DNA of 64,000 nt from NCBI RefSeq assembly GCF_015352975.1, contig NZ_JACYIZ010000007.1, forward strand, positions 75,624 to 139,623, given 5' to 3'. The notes beneath the pieces were generated by a model, which did no database searches, was not told the DNA's origin, and worked only from the letters and a program-made list of their open reading frames with translations. Below, piece by piece: positions 50,454 to 58,026 of this stretch. Position 1 is the first letter of the stretch, and every line of letters starts with the position of its first letter. Made by a program: the position numbers and the translations under genes. This stretch comes from Aestuariimicrobium ganziense. GTDB taxonomy: Bacteria; Actinomycetota; Actinomycetes; Propionibacteriales; Propionibacteriaceae.

Positions 50454-51268
50454 CGCCGCCGCCTTCCTGAGGACGACTGCGTGCGGCGGGACGGTGGCGA
50501 GGAGCCCGTGGTCTTGAACAAGTCCACCCATGCCTCGACGGGCAGGTCCTTCGGCAGTCCGGCAGCGGTCATGCCGTGGCCCCTCAGCCATGCCTGTGCC
50601 GCCTGTGGTGAGCCGAGTGCGGTGGTGCGTGCGAGGATCTGGGCGAGCCCGCGGCCGGGACCGGTGTAGACGTGGTGGACCAGGGCGTGGAACTGGCGTC
50701 GCTCGGCCGGAGTCAGCAGCGGGTGTTCGCGGCGGTGGATGGTGAGCATTCCGCCGTCGACTCCCGGACGTGGGGTGAACGCGTGAGCGGGAACACGACT
50801 GTGCAGCGTGAACTCGTACCAGGGCGCCCATTGCGCGGTCATCATCGTGGCACCGCCGACGCCTGCTCTGCGTCGCGCAACTTCCCATTGCACGAGCACG
50901 ATGGCATCGGTCCATGCCGGGGCGTGCAGGATGCGTCGCAGCATGGCCGTGGTCTGGTGAAACGGCAGGTTGCCGACGAGCACATGCGCGGATGTGGGGA
51001 GCCGGTAGGTCAGGAAGTCGTCGGCGACGACATTCACGTGCGGTGGGAGGCGTTGGGTCAAGCGTCGGGCGAGCCGGGTGTCGATCTCGACGGCTGTCAC
51101 CGGTCGCCCAAGCCGGGTTAGCGGGGTGGTGAGTGCTCCTTCACCGGGGCCGATCTCGATGATCGGACCCTCGGTGGCAGCCACGAGCCGGGTGACCGTG
51201 GCAACGGTGGATGGGTCAGTCAGGAAGTTCTGGCCGTGCTCATGACGGCCACCTCGATAGGTAGGCAC
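50450..51268 (-). CDS. erm: 23S rRNA adenine N6-methyltransferase (Erm family, Erm(X)-like)
   Basis: Methylates A2058 of 23S rRNA, giving macrolide-lincosamide-streptogramin B resistance. The 272-residue protein has GGRHEHGQNFL at the N-terminus, SAM motif I in IIEIGPGEGALTTPL, the acidic VTAVEID, and the target-adenine motif IV as VGNLPFH; QWEVARRRAGVGGATMMTAQW is shared with actinobacterial Erm(X)-type enzymes. GTG at 51268 was chosen because GGAG lies six bases upstream; the listed longer frame runs through the attenuator. It is coupled to two AraC-type genes downstream and preceded by a leader peptide. Confidence 0.93.
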   Translation of the reverse strand: MPTYRGGRHEHGQNFLTDPSTVATVTRLVAATEGPIIEIGPGEGALTTPLTRLGRPVTAVEIDTRLARRLTQRLPPHVNVVADDFLTYRLPTSAHVLVGNLPFHQTTAMLRRILHAPAWTDAIVLVQWEVARRRAGVGGATMMTAQWAPWYEFTLHSRVPAHAFTPRPGVDGGMLTIHRREHPLLTPAERRQFHALVHHVYTGPGRGLAQILARTTALGSPQAAQAWLRGHGMTAAGLPKDLPVEAWVDLFKTTGSSPPSRRTQSSSGRRRR

Positions 51269-51274
51269 TGTTTG

Positions 51275-51349
51275 CTCCGTGGTTGTTGCGGAGCCGGGCA
51301 CGCTGAAAGAGCCGCCCGGCCGTGATCACCGGGGGCGGGAGCAACAACC
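51275..51349 (-). promoter_or_regulatory. Switchable attenuator hairpins of erm
   Basis: Reading the minus strand, GGTTGTTGCTCC (51349-51338) can pair perfectly over nine bases with GCAACAACC (51289-51281) or, over about eight bases, with the ribosome-binding site GGAGCAAAC (51278-51270). Mutually exclusive pairings of this kind hide or free the start of inducible erm genes when a ribosome stalls in the leader. The pairing was derived by eye. Confidence 0.6.
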
Positions 51350-51370
51350 TGTGGAGGGTGCTCGCCGCCG

Positions 51371-51415
51371 TTAGCGGCTGCGCAGACGCAGCGAAGCAGT
51401 GCCGTAGAACAACAT
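51371..51415 (-). CDS. ermL: erm leader peptide, RLR type
   Basis: A 14-codon frame, MLFYGTASLRLRSR then TAA, ending 102 bases before the erm start. It contains the Arg-Leu-Arg motif at which macrolide-bound ribosomes stall in ErmD-, ErmQ- and ErmX-type leaders, and is close to the Erm(X) leader as I recall it (MLISGTAFLRLRTNR). GGTGGGC directly precedes the ATG, and a TACGCT -10-like box lies seven bases before it. Induction by macrolide is inferred from the family. Confidence 0.8.
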   Translation of the reverse strand: MLFYGTASLRLRSR

Positions 51416-51422
51416 GCCCACC

Positions 51423-51428
51423 AGCGTA
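51423..51428 (-). promoter_or_regulatory. -10-like element of the erm operon
   Basis: TACGCT on the minus strand, seven bases before the leader ATG, the same spacing as other likely leaderless starts in this window. No clear -35 was seen. The rest of 51429-51654 holds no convincing gene. Confidence 0.4.
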
Positions 51429-51654
51429 GGTGACCCCGCTGCCGGTCAGCGACTCAATATCCCGTCTCTGCTCAAAGACGCGGAGATCCGTATCAATGCT
51501 GGCCAAGACGAATCCCGAGCTAACCCACGGCCGCAGAGCCTCGCCATCATCGAGATTCGTTCCGTGAGAGACCTCGACAGATCTGCCACGCGCCTTGCAG
51601 ATCGAGGGCACGGTGGTCCGGATGGCAATGCTGACGCCTCGCTGAGCGAGTTTG

Positions 51655-52839
51655 CTAGTCGCTCGAACCTGACCGCAAGGCGTAGGTCGCGATGAGGTCT
51701 GGTCGTTCAGAGAGGAGCGTTTCTAAGCGACTATCCGGCCAAAGCTCTACAAATGGCATCTTTCCGTCGGCATTGTGCTTCTCCACGACTGCCACTGCAT
51801 CTGATGTGAATCTCCCGCTTGTGGCAATGATCAGCCCTCGAATGACTGGCGGTTCCCATGTCGACAGCGCAGCCATTGCAGTCTGAATATCAATCGGCGC
51901 AACCGACTTGCTGGTCCAGTGCTTCGCCTGAATAACAACGCGCTCAGTCCGGGTCGTTCCCCCGTCATCACGAATCACGCGATCGGCCGAAAGGTCTCGA
52001 CCCCGATCCGGCGCACGGGTCTTCATGAGCCAATCAACGTTCTGGTAGCTCGGGAATCCCCTGAAGAGATCGAAGAGCAACCGTTCGAACGCTTCATCAT
52101 CGAGTGCGGGCCACAAGATCGCGGTGGAGATGCCCCCTGCCGGGCCAGCCGATGCCGCCTGACCCAGGTCGATGTCAGGGACAGGGAGTGGATCAGCCTC
52201 TGAGAGGCTGGCGGCTTCAAGATCAACGCGAATAGAAGGCCAGTCCAGCTCGGCGATGTCGTGCCAGTCGTGCCCTTGACTGAAGTGCATATGACGATGC
52301 ATGTCGCCCCACCGTCCACTACGTTCGGTTGTGTCTCCGAGGAGTCCTTCGATCTCAGCGAGTGCTGCCTTGACCGCAGTGGTCCGTTCATCCGCGAGCG
52401 TCTCTGACGAGTCTCGCGGCACACCCTCAATGATCTTGGGGAGGGTGTCTGTAATGGTCCTTGCAAGGGTCGTGAGGCGATCGCGAATGGCGCGACGGCG
52501 TGCTTGCCCCAGCCGGAAGCGGTAGTCCGCGAGCTGAGCGCCGGGCTCCCGTAGTTCATTCATGAGGTCGAAAGCCGGCTCGCCAATATCGAAGTAGTCA
52601 ATGAATGTCTCGCCAGCCTCGTCGATGTCAGGAAGTGACTTATCGATGGACCATCCGTCGATGGGTGGTATGCCCGGCAATAGAGCGTCCCATGTTCGCC
52701 GCAAATCTTCGTACTCTCTGCTCGATCCACGAGCGGGCCCTGAGGGGATCATGGGTTCAGCGCGTTGCCAAACAGCTTCCAACTTGGCCAAGTTGGCCGC
52801 AGCGCTGTCCATCACTTGAAGAAGCTCGTCAAGGTCCAC
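51655..52839 (-). CDS. Mrr-like restriction endonuclease domain protein
   Basis: A 394-residue protein. The last ~140 residues form a PD-(D/E)xK nuclease of the Mrr_cat type: LDDEAFERLLFDLFRGF (helix 1), DRGRDLSADRVI (metal-binding Asp), VVIQAKHW (Q-x-K motif) and IQTAMAALSTWEPPVIRGLII. The N-terminal part is helical and unrecognised, with a signature-free Arg/Glu region. Such proteins cut modified or foreign DNA. GTG at 52839 has GGGAG eight bases upstream; another GTG at 52854 is in frame. It follows the NERD-like gene on the same strand after 227 bases. Confidence 0.75.
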   Translation of the reverse strand: MDLDELLQVMDSAAANLAKLEAVWQRAEPMIPSGPARGSSREYEDLRRTWDALLPGIPPIDGWSIDKSLPDIDEAGETFIDYFDIGEPAFDLMNELREPGAQLADYRFRLGQARRRAIRDRLTTLARTITDTLPKIIEGVPRDSSETLADERTTAVKAALAEIEGLLGDTTERSGRWGDMHRHMHFSQGHDWHDIAELDWPSIRVDLEAASLSEADPLPVPDIDLGQAASAGPAGGISTAILWPALDDEAFERLLFDLFRGFPSYQNVDWLMKTRAPDRGRDLSADRVIRDDGGTTRTERVVIQAKHWTSKSVAPIDIQTAMAALSTWEPPVIRGLIIATSGRFTSDAVAVVEKHNADGKMPFVELWPDSRLETLLSERPDLIATYALRSGSSD

Positions 52840-53066
52840 GCTCAAGTCTCCCACGGTGTAGAGGCAGCTGCGTGGCCTCAGCGACACCAGGCGGAGGTCC
52901 TCTCTCGCCCGAGGGCGCGGGCATTGAGGCCTTGGCCTCGATCTGCAAGAGGCGTGGCAGCTCATGACTGGACGGGATAGCGTCGATGATGGCAGCAAGC
53001 GGAGACCAGTTGGCCGCGTCGTGCCGCTGCACTTCGTGGCCATGGCCCACGGGTGTTCTGCGAGTT
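52840..53066. other. Intergenic region between the two nuclease genes
   Basis: No convincing gene. GAGGCC-TT-GGCCTC at 52926-52939 is a short palindrome that may be part of a terminator of the NERD-like gene. Confidence 0.4.
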
Positions 53067-55598
53067 CTAGCGGCGGTCGCCTCTCCGCTTCCGCTTCGTT
53101 GCCGACCGGCCTCTCGTGCGATCCTTTGCTTTCGGAGGGAGTGGCGCAGATAAGGCGTCCGCGGGCCGTAGCTTGGCGAGAGCTGCCTCCACTTCGGGGG
53201 TCATGTCATCGAGGTGTGACTCGTAAAGGGTGCGGTATAGAGCGTGGGTTGCTTCGTCGTAGAGGAAGGCAGCGGCGCGTAGCATTCCCCATTGATGTGC
53301 TTTTGCCTGGACATAGGTGCGCATCTCGTGGGCGAACTCGTCGACGTCTTTGGTTGGGGGCCGCGTGATCCAGGCCAGGACCCAGCCGTCTCCGCGGACA
53401 TCAACGATGGGCATTGTCATGGATCTCCCGCGGCCGTCTTCAAACGGGTTGACCAGTAGCTCCCGAGGTATGCGCGCCATTCGTTCCTGTGTGGCCATAG
53501 CTCCTGAGAGGAGGGTGGCACCGATGCTCAGCCAGCCGAACGCTCGATTTGTCTTCAGTTCGTCCAAGAGTTCTCGGAGCGGACTAGAAGCCATCGTTGG
53601 CTTCTTGCCGGTGAGCGTCATTGCGAAGTCGAATTCGGCCGCTTCGCCAGCGCCGTGGGCGGTTCCTGATTCCGCGGCGATGCGTTGACGGTGCCATGCG
53701 TCAAGTTGGTCGGTCAGGCTCGTGATGTATTTGGGTGCCTGTCTCTTAAAGCGTCGGCGTTCTGCAGTCGTAACTGCCGGAAGGTAGGGGAAACGCTTGC
53801 GGAGCTCGTCAGGGTCCGGTTCGACGTAAAGGCCCTCCTGCTGGAAGTGAAGGAAGAGGTCGAGTTCGTCGGGCGCTGTATAGATGACGGTCGCTAGAGG
53901 ATCTGTGCGGCGCCGGAGATAGAGGAGGAACTCGGACGGGTGGTCGATGAGTTCAACGATGAGATCGAGGTCGTGCAGTGATACGGTCCAAGCGATGCAG
54001 TCCTTGTCGATGAAACCGGCTCTTACGAGTTCAGCTGTACCGGTCGTCGTCGCTACAAGGTCTTCGAGGCTTACTGCGACAACGTGGATCTCTCGGATGG
54101 AACTCAAGTCCAGCCACTCCGCGCCGTGGAGTCTGAGTCCTCGATCAGCCTCGATGCGGTCCCGCAGGCGACGGGCCTGGCCGGCTGCTCTTTCGATGAT
54201 GCGTTTTAGGTCGTTTCGGAGGCGTCGCGTGTCTCCTGCTCTCGCAGTCGGAGCGATGGCGACGGCCTTGTCTTCGACAATGACGGCGACGTCATCGAGG
54301 ATGAAGAGGTGGTCGCCTTCGACGCGCTTCGTGTAGTCCTCGACCGGACCCGCTTCTTCGCTCTCGGTGGACGGCACGTAATATTCAAACCCACGTAGGA
54401 CAGTTGCGTCAGGGAGGACACTGGAGAACGCCGCCTCGGTTCGCTCCTCAAGGACCTTTCCTCGATGCGCTTGGTACTTATCCCAGGCCTGGGTGCCCTT
54501 GAGGTGCTGCTCGAAGGCTTCGCGGACAGCGACGACGATGTGGGCGTCGTGGACGAGCATGAACCGTCCATCCATCCCAGCGACGACTGGGTTGGTCCGC
54601 AGCGGGTTATCTCCGGCTGCGAAGGCGTCGATCACTGATCGCGGCGTCGATCCGCTCAGGTCCATTGTGAAAAACTCGAACACTGCCTGCACCGCGGCGG
54701 CGTCCAGACCTGTGTAGTCGGCGATCTCCTGTGTGCTGACGGTGACGAACTGGCTCTCAGGTTCCCAGAAGTCCTGCCACTGCTTGATCCAGTGAGCGCG
54801 TTCTTTTTCGTTGAGGCCGTGGGGATGCGCTTGCATGGCAACGGTCATGTCGTCGCGCCATTCGTTCATGCGGGCACTGAATCGGTCCACCTGTATCTCG
54901 TGGCATCCTTGGAGAGTCCGAAAGGCCTCGTCGACGCCGAATCCGAGATCCGCTCTGAGGGCCTGGTCAACGTCTTTGTTGGTGAAAAGGTCTCGTACGG
55001 TTATCTCAACCTGGTCGGGGTAGGACGAGTTCCTCATCCAGACTTCGGCGCCACGCACCTTCGCCGCGATGAAACCGAATTCATCTTCTGGGTGCCTGTC
55101 TAGGAGAGCCTTTACCTGCTCAAGTTGGAGGATGGCGTCCACAGCCTCTATCCGGCTGTAGACAGCGTCGGTGATGGGTTGGGCCCGCAGAGCCCTGTCG
55201 CTGGGCTCTTGAGCTTCATGGGGCTCTGGCAAGGCAGATGCTCTCCTATTGCCACCGAGGCTTCCGTAGCCTGCAATCGCTAGGAGGGCCAGTACCTCAG
55301 CATGGGTCAGACCTGCCTCAGATGCCCCTGCTTGGGGAAGAAAGGACCACGGGAGGCATCTGATCCGGGCAACCTCGATGACACGCACTGGATCGAACTC
55401 GGCGATCGCTGTCGACAGATCGTCGATCAAGGCGGCTAGCCGGTCCTCGGCTTTGGCAGATGGGTCCTCTGCGGACAGGAGTTCAGCGCGCAGACTGAGT
55501 TGCGCGCCGACGGAGTTGAGGACTGCCTGCACATGCGGGTCGGCCGGCGGTCGTGCTGCCCGGTGTTGCGGCGTCCGGCGGCGGTTCTTCTTCCCCAT
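53067..55598 (-). CDS. Large protein with NERD-like PD-(D/E)xK nuclease core
   Basis: An 843-residue protein with a basic tail at each end (MGKKNRRR...; TKRKRRGDRR). In the middle, about residues 380-480, a nuclease-like core is visible: helix GKVLEERTEAAFSSVL, Asp429 in RVEGDHLFI, then Glu442-x-Lys444 in VAVIVEDKAVAI, followed by an Arg-rich helix. This fits NERD/PD-(D/E)xK enzymes. The remainder is unrecognised; no helicase or ATPase motif was found. ATG at 55598 has AGAGG eight bases upstream. Codon use is A/T-richer than in the host genes. A defence function is inferred from nuclease core and island setting. Confidence 0.7.
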   Translation of the reverse strand: MGKKNRRRTPQHRAARPPADPHVQAVLNSVGAQLSLRAELLSAEDPSAKAEDRLAALIDDLSTAIAEFDPVRVIEVARIRCLPWSFLPQAGASEAGLTHAEVLALLAIAGYGSLGGNRRASALPEPHEAQEPSDRALRAQPITDAVYSRIEAVDAILQLEQVKALLDRHPEDEFGFIAAKVRGAEVWMRNSSYPDQVEITVRDLFTNKDVDQALRADLGFGVDEAFRTLQGCHEIQVDRFSARMNEWRDDMTVAMQAHPHGLNEKERAHWIKQWQDFWEPESQFVTVSTQEIADYTGLDAAAVQAVFEFFTMDLSGSTPRSVIDAFAAGDNPLRTNPVVAGMDGRFMLVHDAHIVVAVREAFEQHLKGTQAWDKYQAHRGKVLEERTEAAFSSVLPDATVLRGFEYYVPSTESEEAGPVEDYTKRVEGDHLFILDDVAVIVEDKAVAIAPTARAGDTRRLRNDLKRIIERAAGQARRLRDRIEADRGLRLHGAEWLDLSSIREIHVVAVSLEDLVATTTGTAELVRAGFIDKDCIAWTVSLHDLDLIVELIDHPSEFLLYLRRRTDPLATVIYTAPDELDLFLHFQQEGLYVEPDPDELRKRFPYLPAVTTAERRRFKRQAPKYITSLTDQLDAWHRQRIAAESGTAHGAGEAAEFDFAMTLTGKKPTMASSPLRELLDELKTNRAFGWLSIGATLLSGAMATQERMARIPRELLVNPFEDGRGRSMTMPIVDVRGDGWVLAWITRPPTKDVDEFAHEMRTYVQAKAHQWGMLRAAAFLYDEATHALYRTLYESHLDDMTPEVEAALAKLRPADALSAPLPPKAKDRTRGRSATKRKRRGDRR

Positions 55599-56150
55599 CC
55601 CTTCACCCTCTCTCATCGGTGCTCATGAAGACACGCGGACAGCTCCTCGTGGCGCCGAGCACGGCTCAATCTGCTGCAACGAGAGAGACCGCGGCCGCTG
55701 CAAGTGTGACTGCCGGTCACCGCCAGCCGAGCTGTCGCGAACAACTCGACGGGGCTGCACACCAGCCTACTGGGGTGGGTCTGACACACCACTGCGTAAT
55801 GTTCGGGTCAGAGCATCATGCTGCGAGCGCACTAGCTGATGCGGCCCGGGCAGCCAACGGTCAGTATCTAACTGCCTTCGAGTTCGCGGTTAGCTGCCCA
55901 TCAACAACCCATCTCAATCACACGCCGACAAGCGCCATCAACCGGGCCACGCGAGTCGCCCGACTCCCTGTCCACACAAGGGAACCTGCGAGTTTTCGAG
56001 GTGATCGGCGGAGCCCGACAGATGCTCGGATCCTCCAAGGAGATATCGGTTCACTTCCTACCAGTCGGAGGACTTCCTAACTGCGTGTTTCGCTCATGCC
56101 GACATCCGAACAATGGCTACTCGTAATTCCCGCTTAAACGAGCGCTCCGT
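55599..56150. other. Gene-poor, lower-G+C region of the island
   Basis: About 550 bases upstream of the NERD-like gene. Plus-strand frames here have compositions unlike proteins and were not accepted. A hairpin-capable CTAAC...GTTAG occurs near 55870. It may hold the promoter of the nuclease gene, decayed sequence or the far att site. Confidence 0.4.
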
Positions 56151-56435
56151 TCAGTTCACCTCCTTGGTGTGAGCCCACACAGTCATGCGGTGGATGTCGA
56201 ACCGACGGCAGATCGAAATCACGCTGTCGCCGTTCTGTCGGGCGGTTCGGATCGCGTTCACTTCCTCCGCCGTCAGCGGTGTTCGAGACCGTCTCATTGG
56301 GGTCAACACCACCCCAGGCTCGGGTTCCGCCGGTCGTGGCTCCGCTCTTTCGATGCCCCGTTGCGCCTGATTCCACGCGGCACTCAGCCGTTCCAGTCGC
56401 TTCCACGTGTTCGGGCTGAGTCCACCGGCGTCCAC
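56151..56435 (-). CDS. Small Hin-type helix-turn-helix protein
   Basis: A 94-residue protein. The C-terminal 40 residues are a resolvase-type helix-turn-helix, LTAEEVNAIRTARQNGDSVISICRRFDIHRMTVWAHTKEV, like the small HTH proteins that accompany actinobacterial serine recombinases. It lies at the opposite edge of the island from the recombinase. GTG start at 56435; the N-terminal half is Pro/Arg-rich and uncertain. Confidence 0.6.
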   Translation of the reverse strand: MDAGGLSPNTWKRLERLSAAWNQAQRGIERAEPRPAEPEPGVVLTPMRRSRTPLTAEEVNAIRTARQNGDSVISICRRFDIHRMTVWAHTKEVN

Positions 56436-56488
56436 CCACCCACGGCTGGACGGGCAGCATCCGATGGAGCGTTGGCAGCGGGATCTCG

Positions 56489-56977
56489 TTGACGAATCCC
56501 CTGGCTGTCTGGGGGCTGCCGCACGCCGAAGTCACCTTCTTGCGGCACAACGAGAACGTCACATGTCGTGTCGACGCCGGCGGCGACTCCTACGCCCTGC
56601 GCATCCACCGCCCTCAGCCTGGCTTCTCCCTGGCCATGTTCGGCGGGCTCTCCCCCACTGACCTGATGCGCACCGAGATGGACCTGCTCATCCACCTCGC
56701 CGACACCGCACCCTTCGAGGTGCAGCAGCCCATGCCCACCCAGTCGGGTGAGCGGGTGGTCGTCCTCAACGATGGTTCGCCGGCGTGCCTGCTGCGGTGG
56801 GTCGATGGGGAGGAACTCACACCGGACGAGGCACCGACCCACGCCGCGGCGCTGGGCGCCAAGCTCTCGTCCCGCTCAACTGAGGCCCACCAACGCTGGC
56901 TCGCCTCCCTGCCCAGCGCGCACCCGCTGTTCAGCGTGACACCGGGTCCTGCGGAGGACTGGGAGCGCGCCCACTGA
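56489..56977 (+). pseudogene. Phosphotransferase (APH/homoserine-kinase-like), N-lobe only
   Basis: A 162-codon frame with the N-lobe of the phosphotransferase family: VWGLPHAEVTFLRHNENVTCRV, YALRIHRP (nucleotide-binding strand), and LLRWVDGEEL. A full enzyme is ~300-340 residues with an H-x-D-x-x-x-x-N catalytic loop; this frame ends before any such loop and its last ~45 residues do not fit the family. It overlaps the converging MerR-type gene. Its position at the right edge of the island suggests truncation by a rearrangement. Start is a TTG. Confidence 0.6.
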
Positions 56978-57845
56978 GCGCCAACCGTTCCGCCGCGGGC
57001 CACATCTCGTGCCCCAGGGCCACGACCTCGTCCCGACCGTCGACGATCTCGTCCTGACGGCCGCCGCCGACCCCGATCCGCACTCCGGGCACGGCTTCCA
57101 GCACCGCCGCCACCATGGCCTTGGTCGGCTCGATCTCGGCCTCACGCCCCACCGAGGTCACCAGCCAGTGGGCCTGACTGCGCTCCAGGGCAGCGACCAC
57201 GTCAGGGGTCGGGGTGTCGACCCCGAGGAAGGTGACGTCGATGCCTTGACGGCGCGCCACCACCGAGAAGCTGAGCAACCCCAGGTCGTGGCGCACACCC
57301 TCGGCCTGCGCCGCCACCATCCGCACGCCGTCGTCGATCGGCTCGCGCGAGCTGTCCAGCGCCAGCAGCAGTCGTCCGCGGATCACCTGGCTGATGAAGT
57401 GCTCCCCCGCCACGTCGAGCCGGCCCGACTCCCAGGCGTCGCCGACATCGCGCAATGCCGGCATCAGCCAGCCGTCGGCCACCTCCTCGAAGTCCGCCGA
57501 CCCGAAGGCACGGTCGACCTCGGCCATCAGCATCCGCCGATCGAGCGCCGACCCGGCCTGGACGAGTTGTCGTCCGGCATCGACCAGCACCTGCACCGGA
57601 CGCGCCGCGCGCACCACCGAGTCGCCCGACACCCGTTCAGCAGCGACGCTCGGCGGGATGCCCTCGTCGACCAAGCGGGCCATCCGGCGCACCCGCTCGA
57701 GCGTCCGGTCGTCGTAGAGCCGATAGCCGGCAGGTCGGCGACTGGGTCGGGGCACACCGAAGCGCCGTTCCCACAGCCGAAGTGTCGACGCCGGAACCCC
57801 GCTCAGCCCAGCGAGGCGCTTGAGGGTGTGGTGACCGGCGAACAC
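56931..57845 (-). CDS. CarH/LitR-like MerR regulator with B12-binding domain
   Basis: A 304-residue light-sensor-type repressor. MerR helix-turn-helix at the N-terminus (TLKRLAGLSGVPASTLRLWERR), then the four-helix bundle with W138 and E148-H149 spaced exactly as the W-x9-E-H motif of CarH, and a Rossmann-like cobalamin domain with H186 in RHDLG, the lower-ligand H-x-x-G. In CarH, adenosylcobalamin holds a DNA-bound tetramer in the dark and light breaks it. GTG at 57845 lies seven bases after TATTCT, so it is probably leaderless. Targets are unknown; no carotenoid genes are nearby. Confidence 0.85.
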   Translation of the reverse strand: MFAGHHTLKRLAGLSGVPASTLRLWERRFGVPRPSRRPAGYRLYDDRTLERVRRMARLVDEGIPPSVAAERVSGDSVVRAARPVQVLVDAGRQLVQAGSALDRRMLMAEVDRAFGSADFEEVADGWLMPALRDVGDAWESGRLDVAGEHFISQVIRGRLLLALDSSREPIDDGVRMVAAQAEGVRHDLGLLSFSVVARRQGIDVTFLGVDTPTPDVVAALERSQAHWLVTSVGREAEIEPTKAMVAAVLEAVPGVRIGVGGGRQDEIVDGRDEVVALGHEMWPAAERLALSGRAPSPPQDPVSR

Positions 57846-57852
57846 GGGCGCC

Positions 57853-57858
57853 AGAATA
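57853..57858 (-). promoter_or_regulatory. -10 element of the CarH-like gene
   Basis: TATTCT on the minus strand, seven bases before the GTG start with no ribosome-binding site, consistent with a leaderless transcript. Confidence 0.5.
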
Positions 57859-57978
57859 CGGGGTTTGGCCTGACCAGAGCGGGTTTCGCGGTCTGCTCCC
57901 GCTGACGGTCCACCCCTGTGGGGGAGCCACCCGGCGGTGACCCGGGGTGGCGGCACGCAGGTCCAATCTCGAGAACTT

Positions 57979-58018
57979 ATCGAGAAACGTTGTGCACAAC
58001 GATTCTCGATGCTATCGT
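57979..58018 (+). promoter_or_regulatory. 32-base palindromic operator and -10 box of the DUF2975/HTH operon
   Basis: 57979-58010 is a palindrome with one mismatched pair (half site ATCGAGAAACGTTGTG, 15 of 16 pairs). TATCGT at 58013-58018 follows directly and the ATG is eight bases later. A TCTCGAGA palindrome at 57967-57974 repeats part of the half site. A protein bound here would block the promoter; the HTH encoded second in the operon and the divergent CarH-like protein are the candidates. Confidence 0.65.
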
Positions 58019-58026
58019 TTTTCGAC

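Larger units (their letters stand above)
47560..56450. mobile_element. tRNA-Ala-associated mobile island carrying erm and nuclease genes
   Basis: From the tRNA 3' end rightwards the sequence has visibly lower G+C and more A/T-ending codons, especially 51.4-56.2 kb. It holds a serine recombinase at the tRNA-proximal edge, AraC-type proteins, erm, an Mrr-like endonuclease and a NERD-like protein, nearly all on the minus strand. The right boundary is estimated: host-like composition resumes at the half phosphotransferase gene. No long duplicated att core was found; serine integrases need only a short one. Confidence 0.65.

Noticed and set aside
51414..51695. 93-codon plus-strand frame upstream of erm
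   Set aside because: Starts on the complement of the erm leader region, has no ribosome-binding site and no recognisable fold; minus-strand regulatory elements explain part of the stretch.
55553..56080. 175-codon plus-strand frame in the island gap
   Set aside because: Begins antisense to the NERD-like gene start, with Ser/Thr/Arg-rich composition and no motif or conserved neighbour.
47560..56490. Long direct repeat of the tRNA-Ala 3' end as the second att site
   Set aside because: Only short matches such as TCCCCT near 56495 were found by eye, too short to call a duplicated att core.
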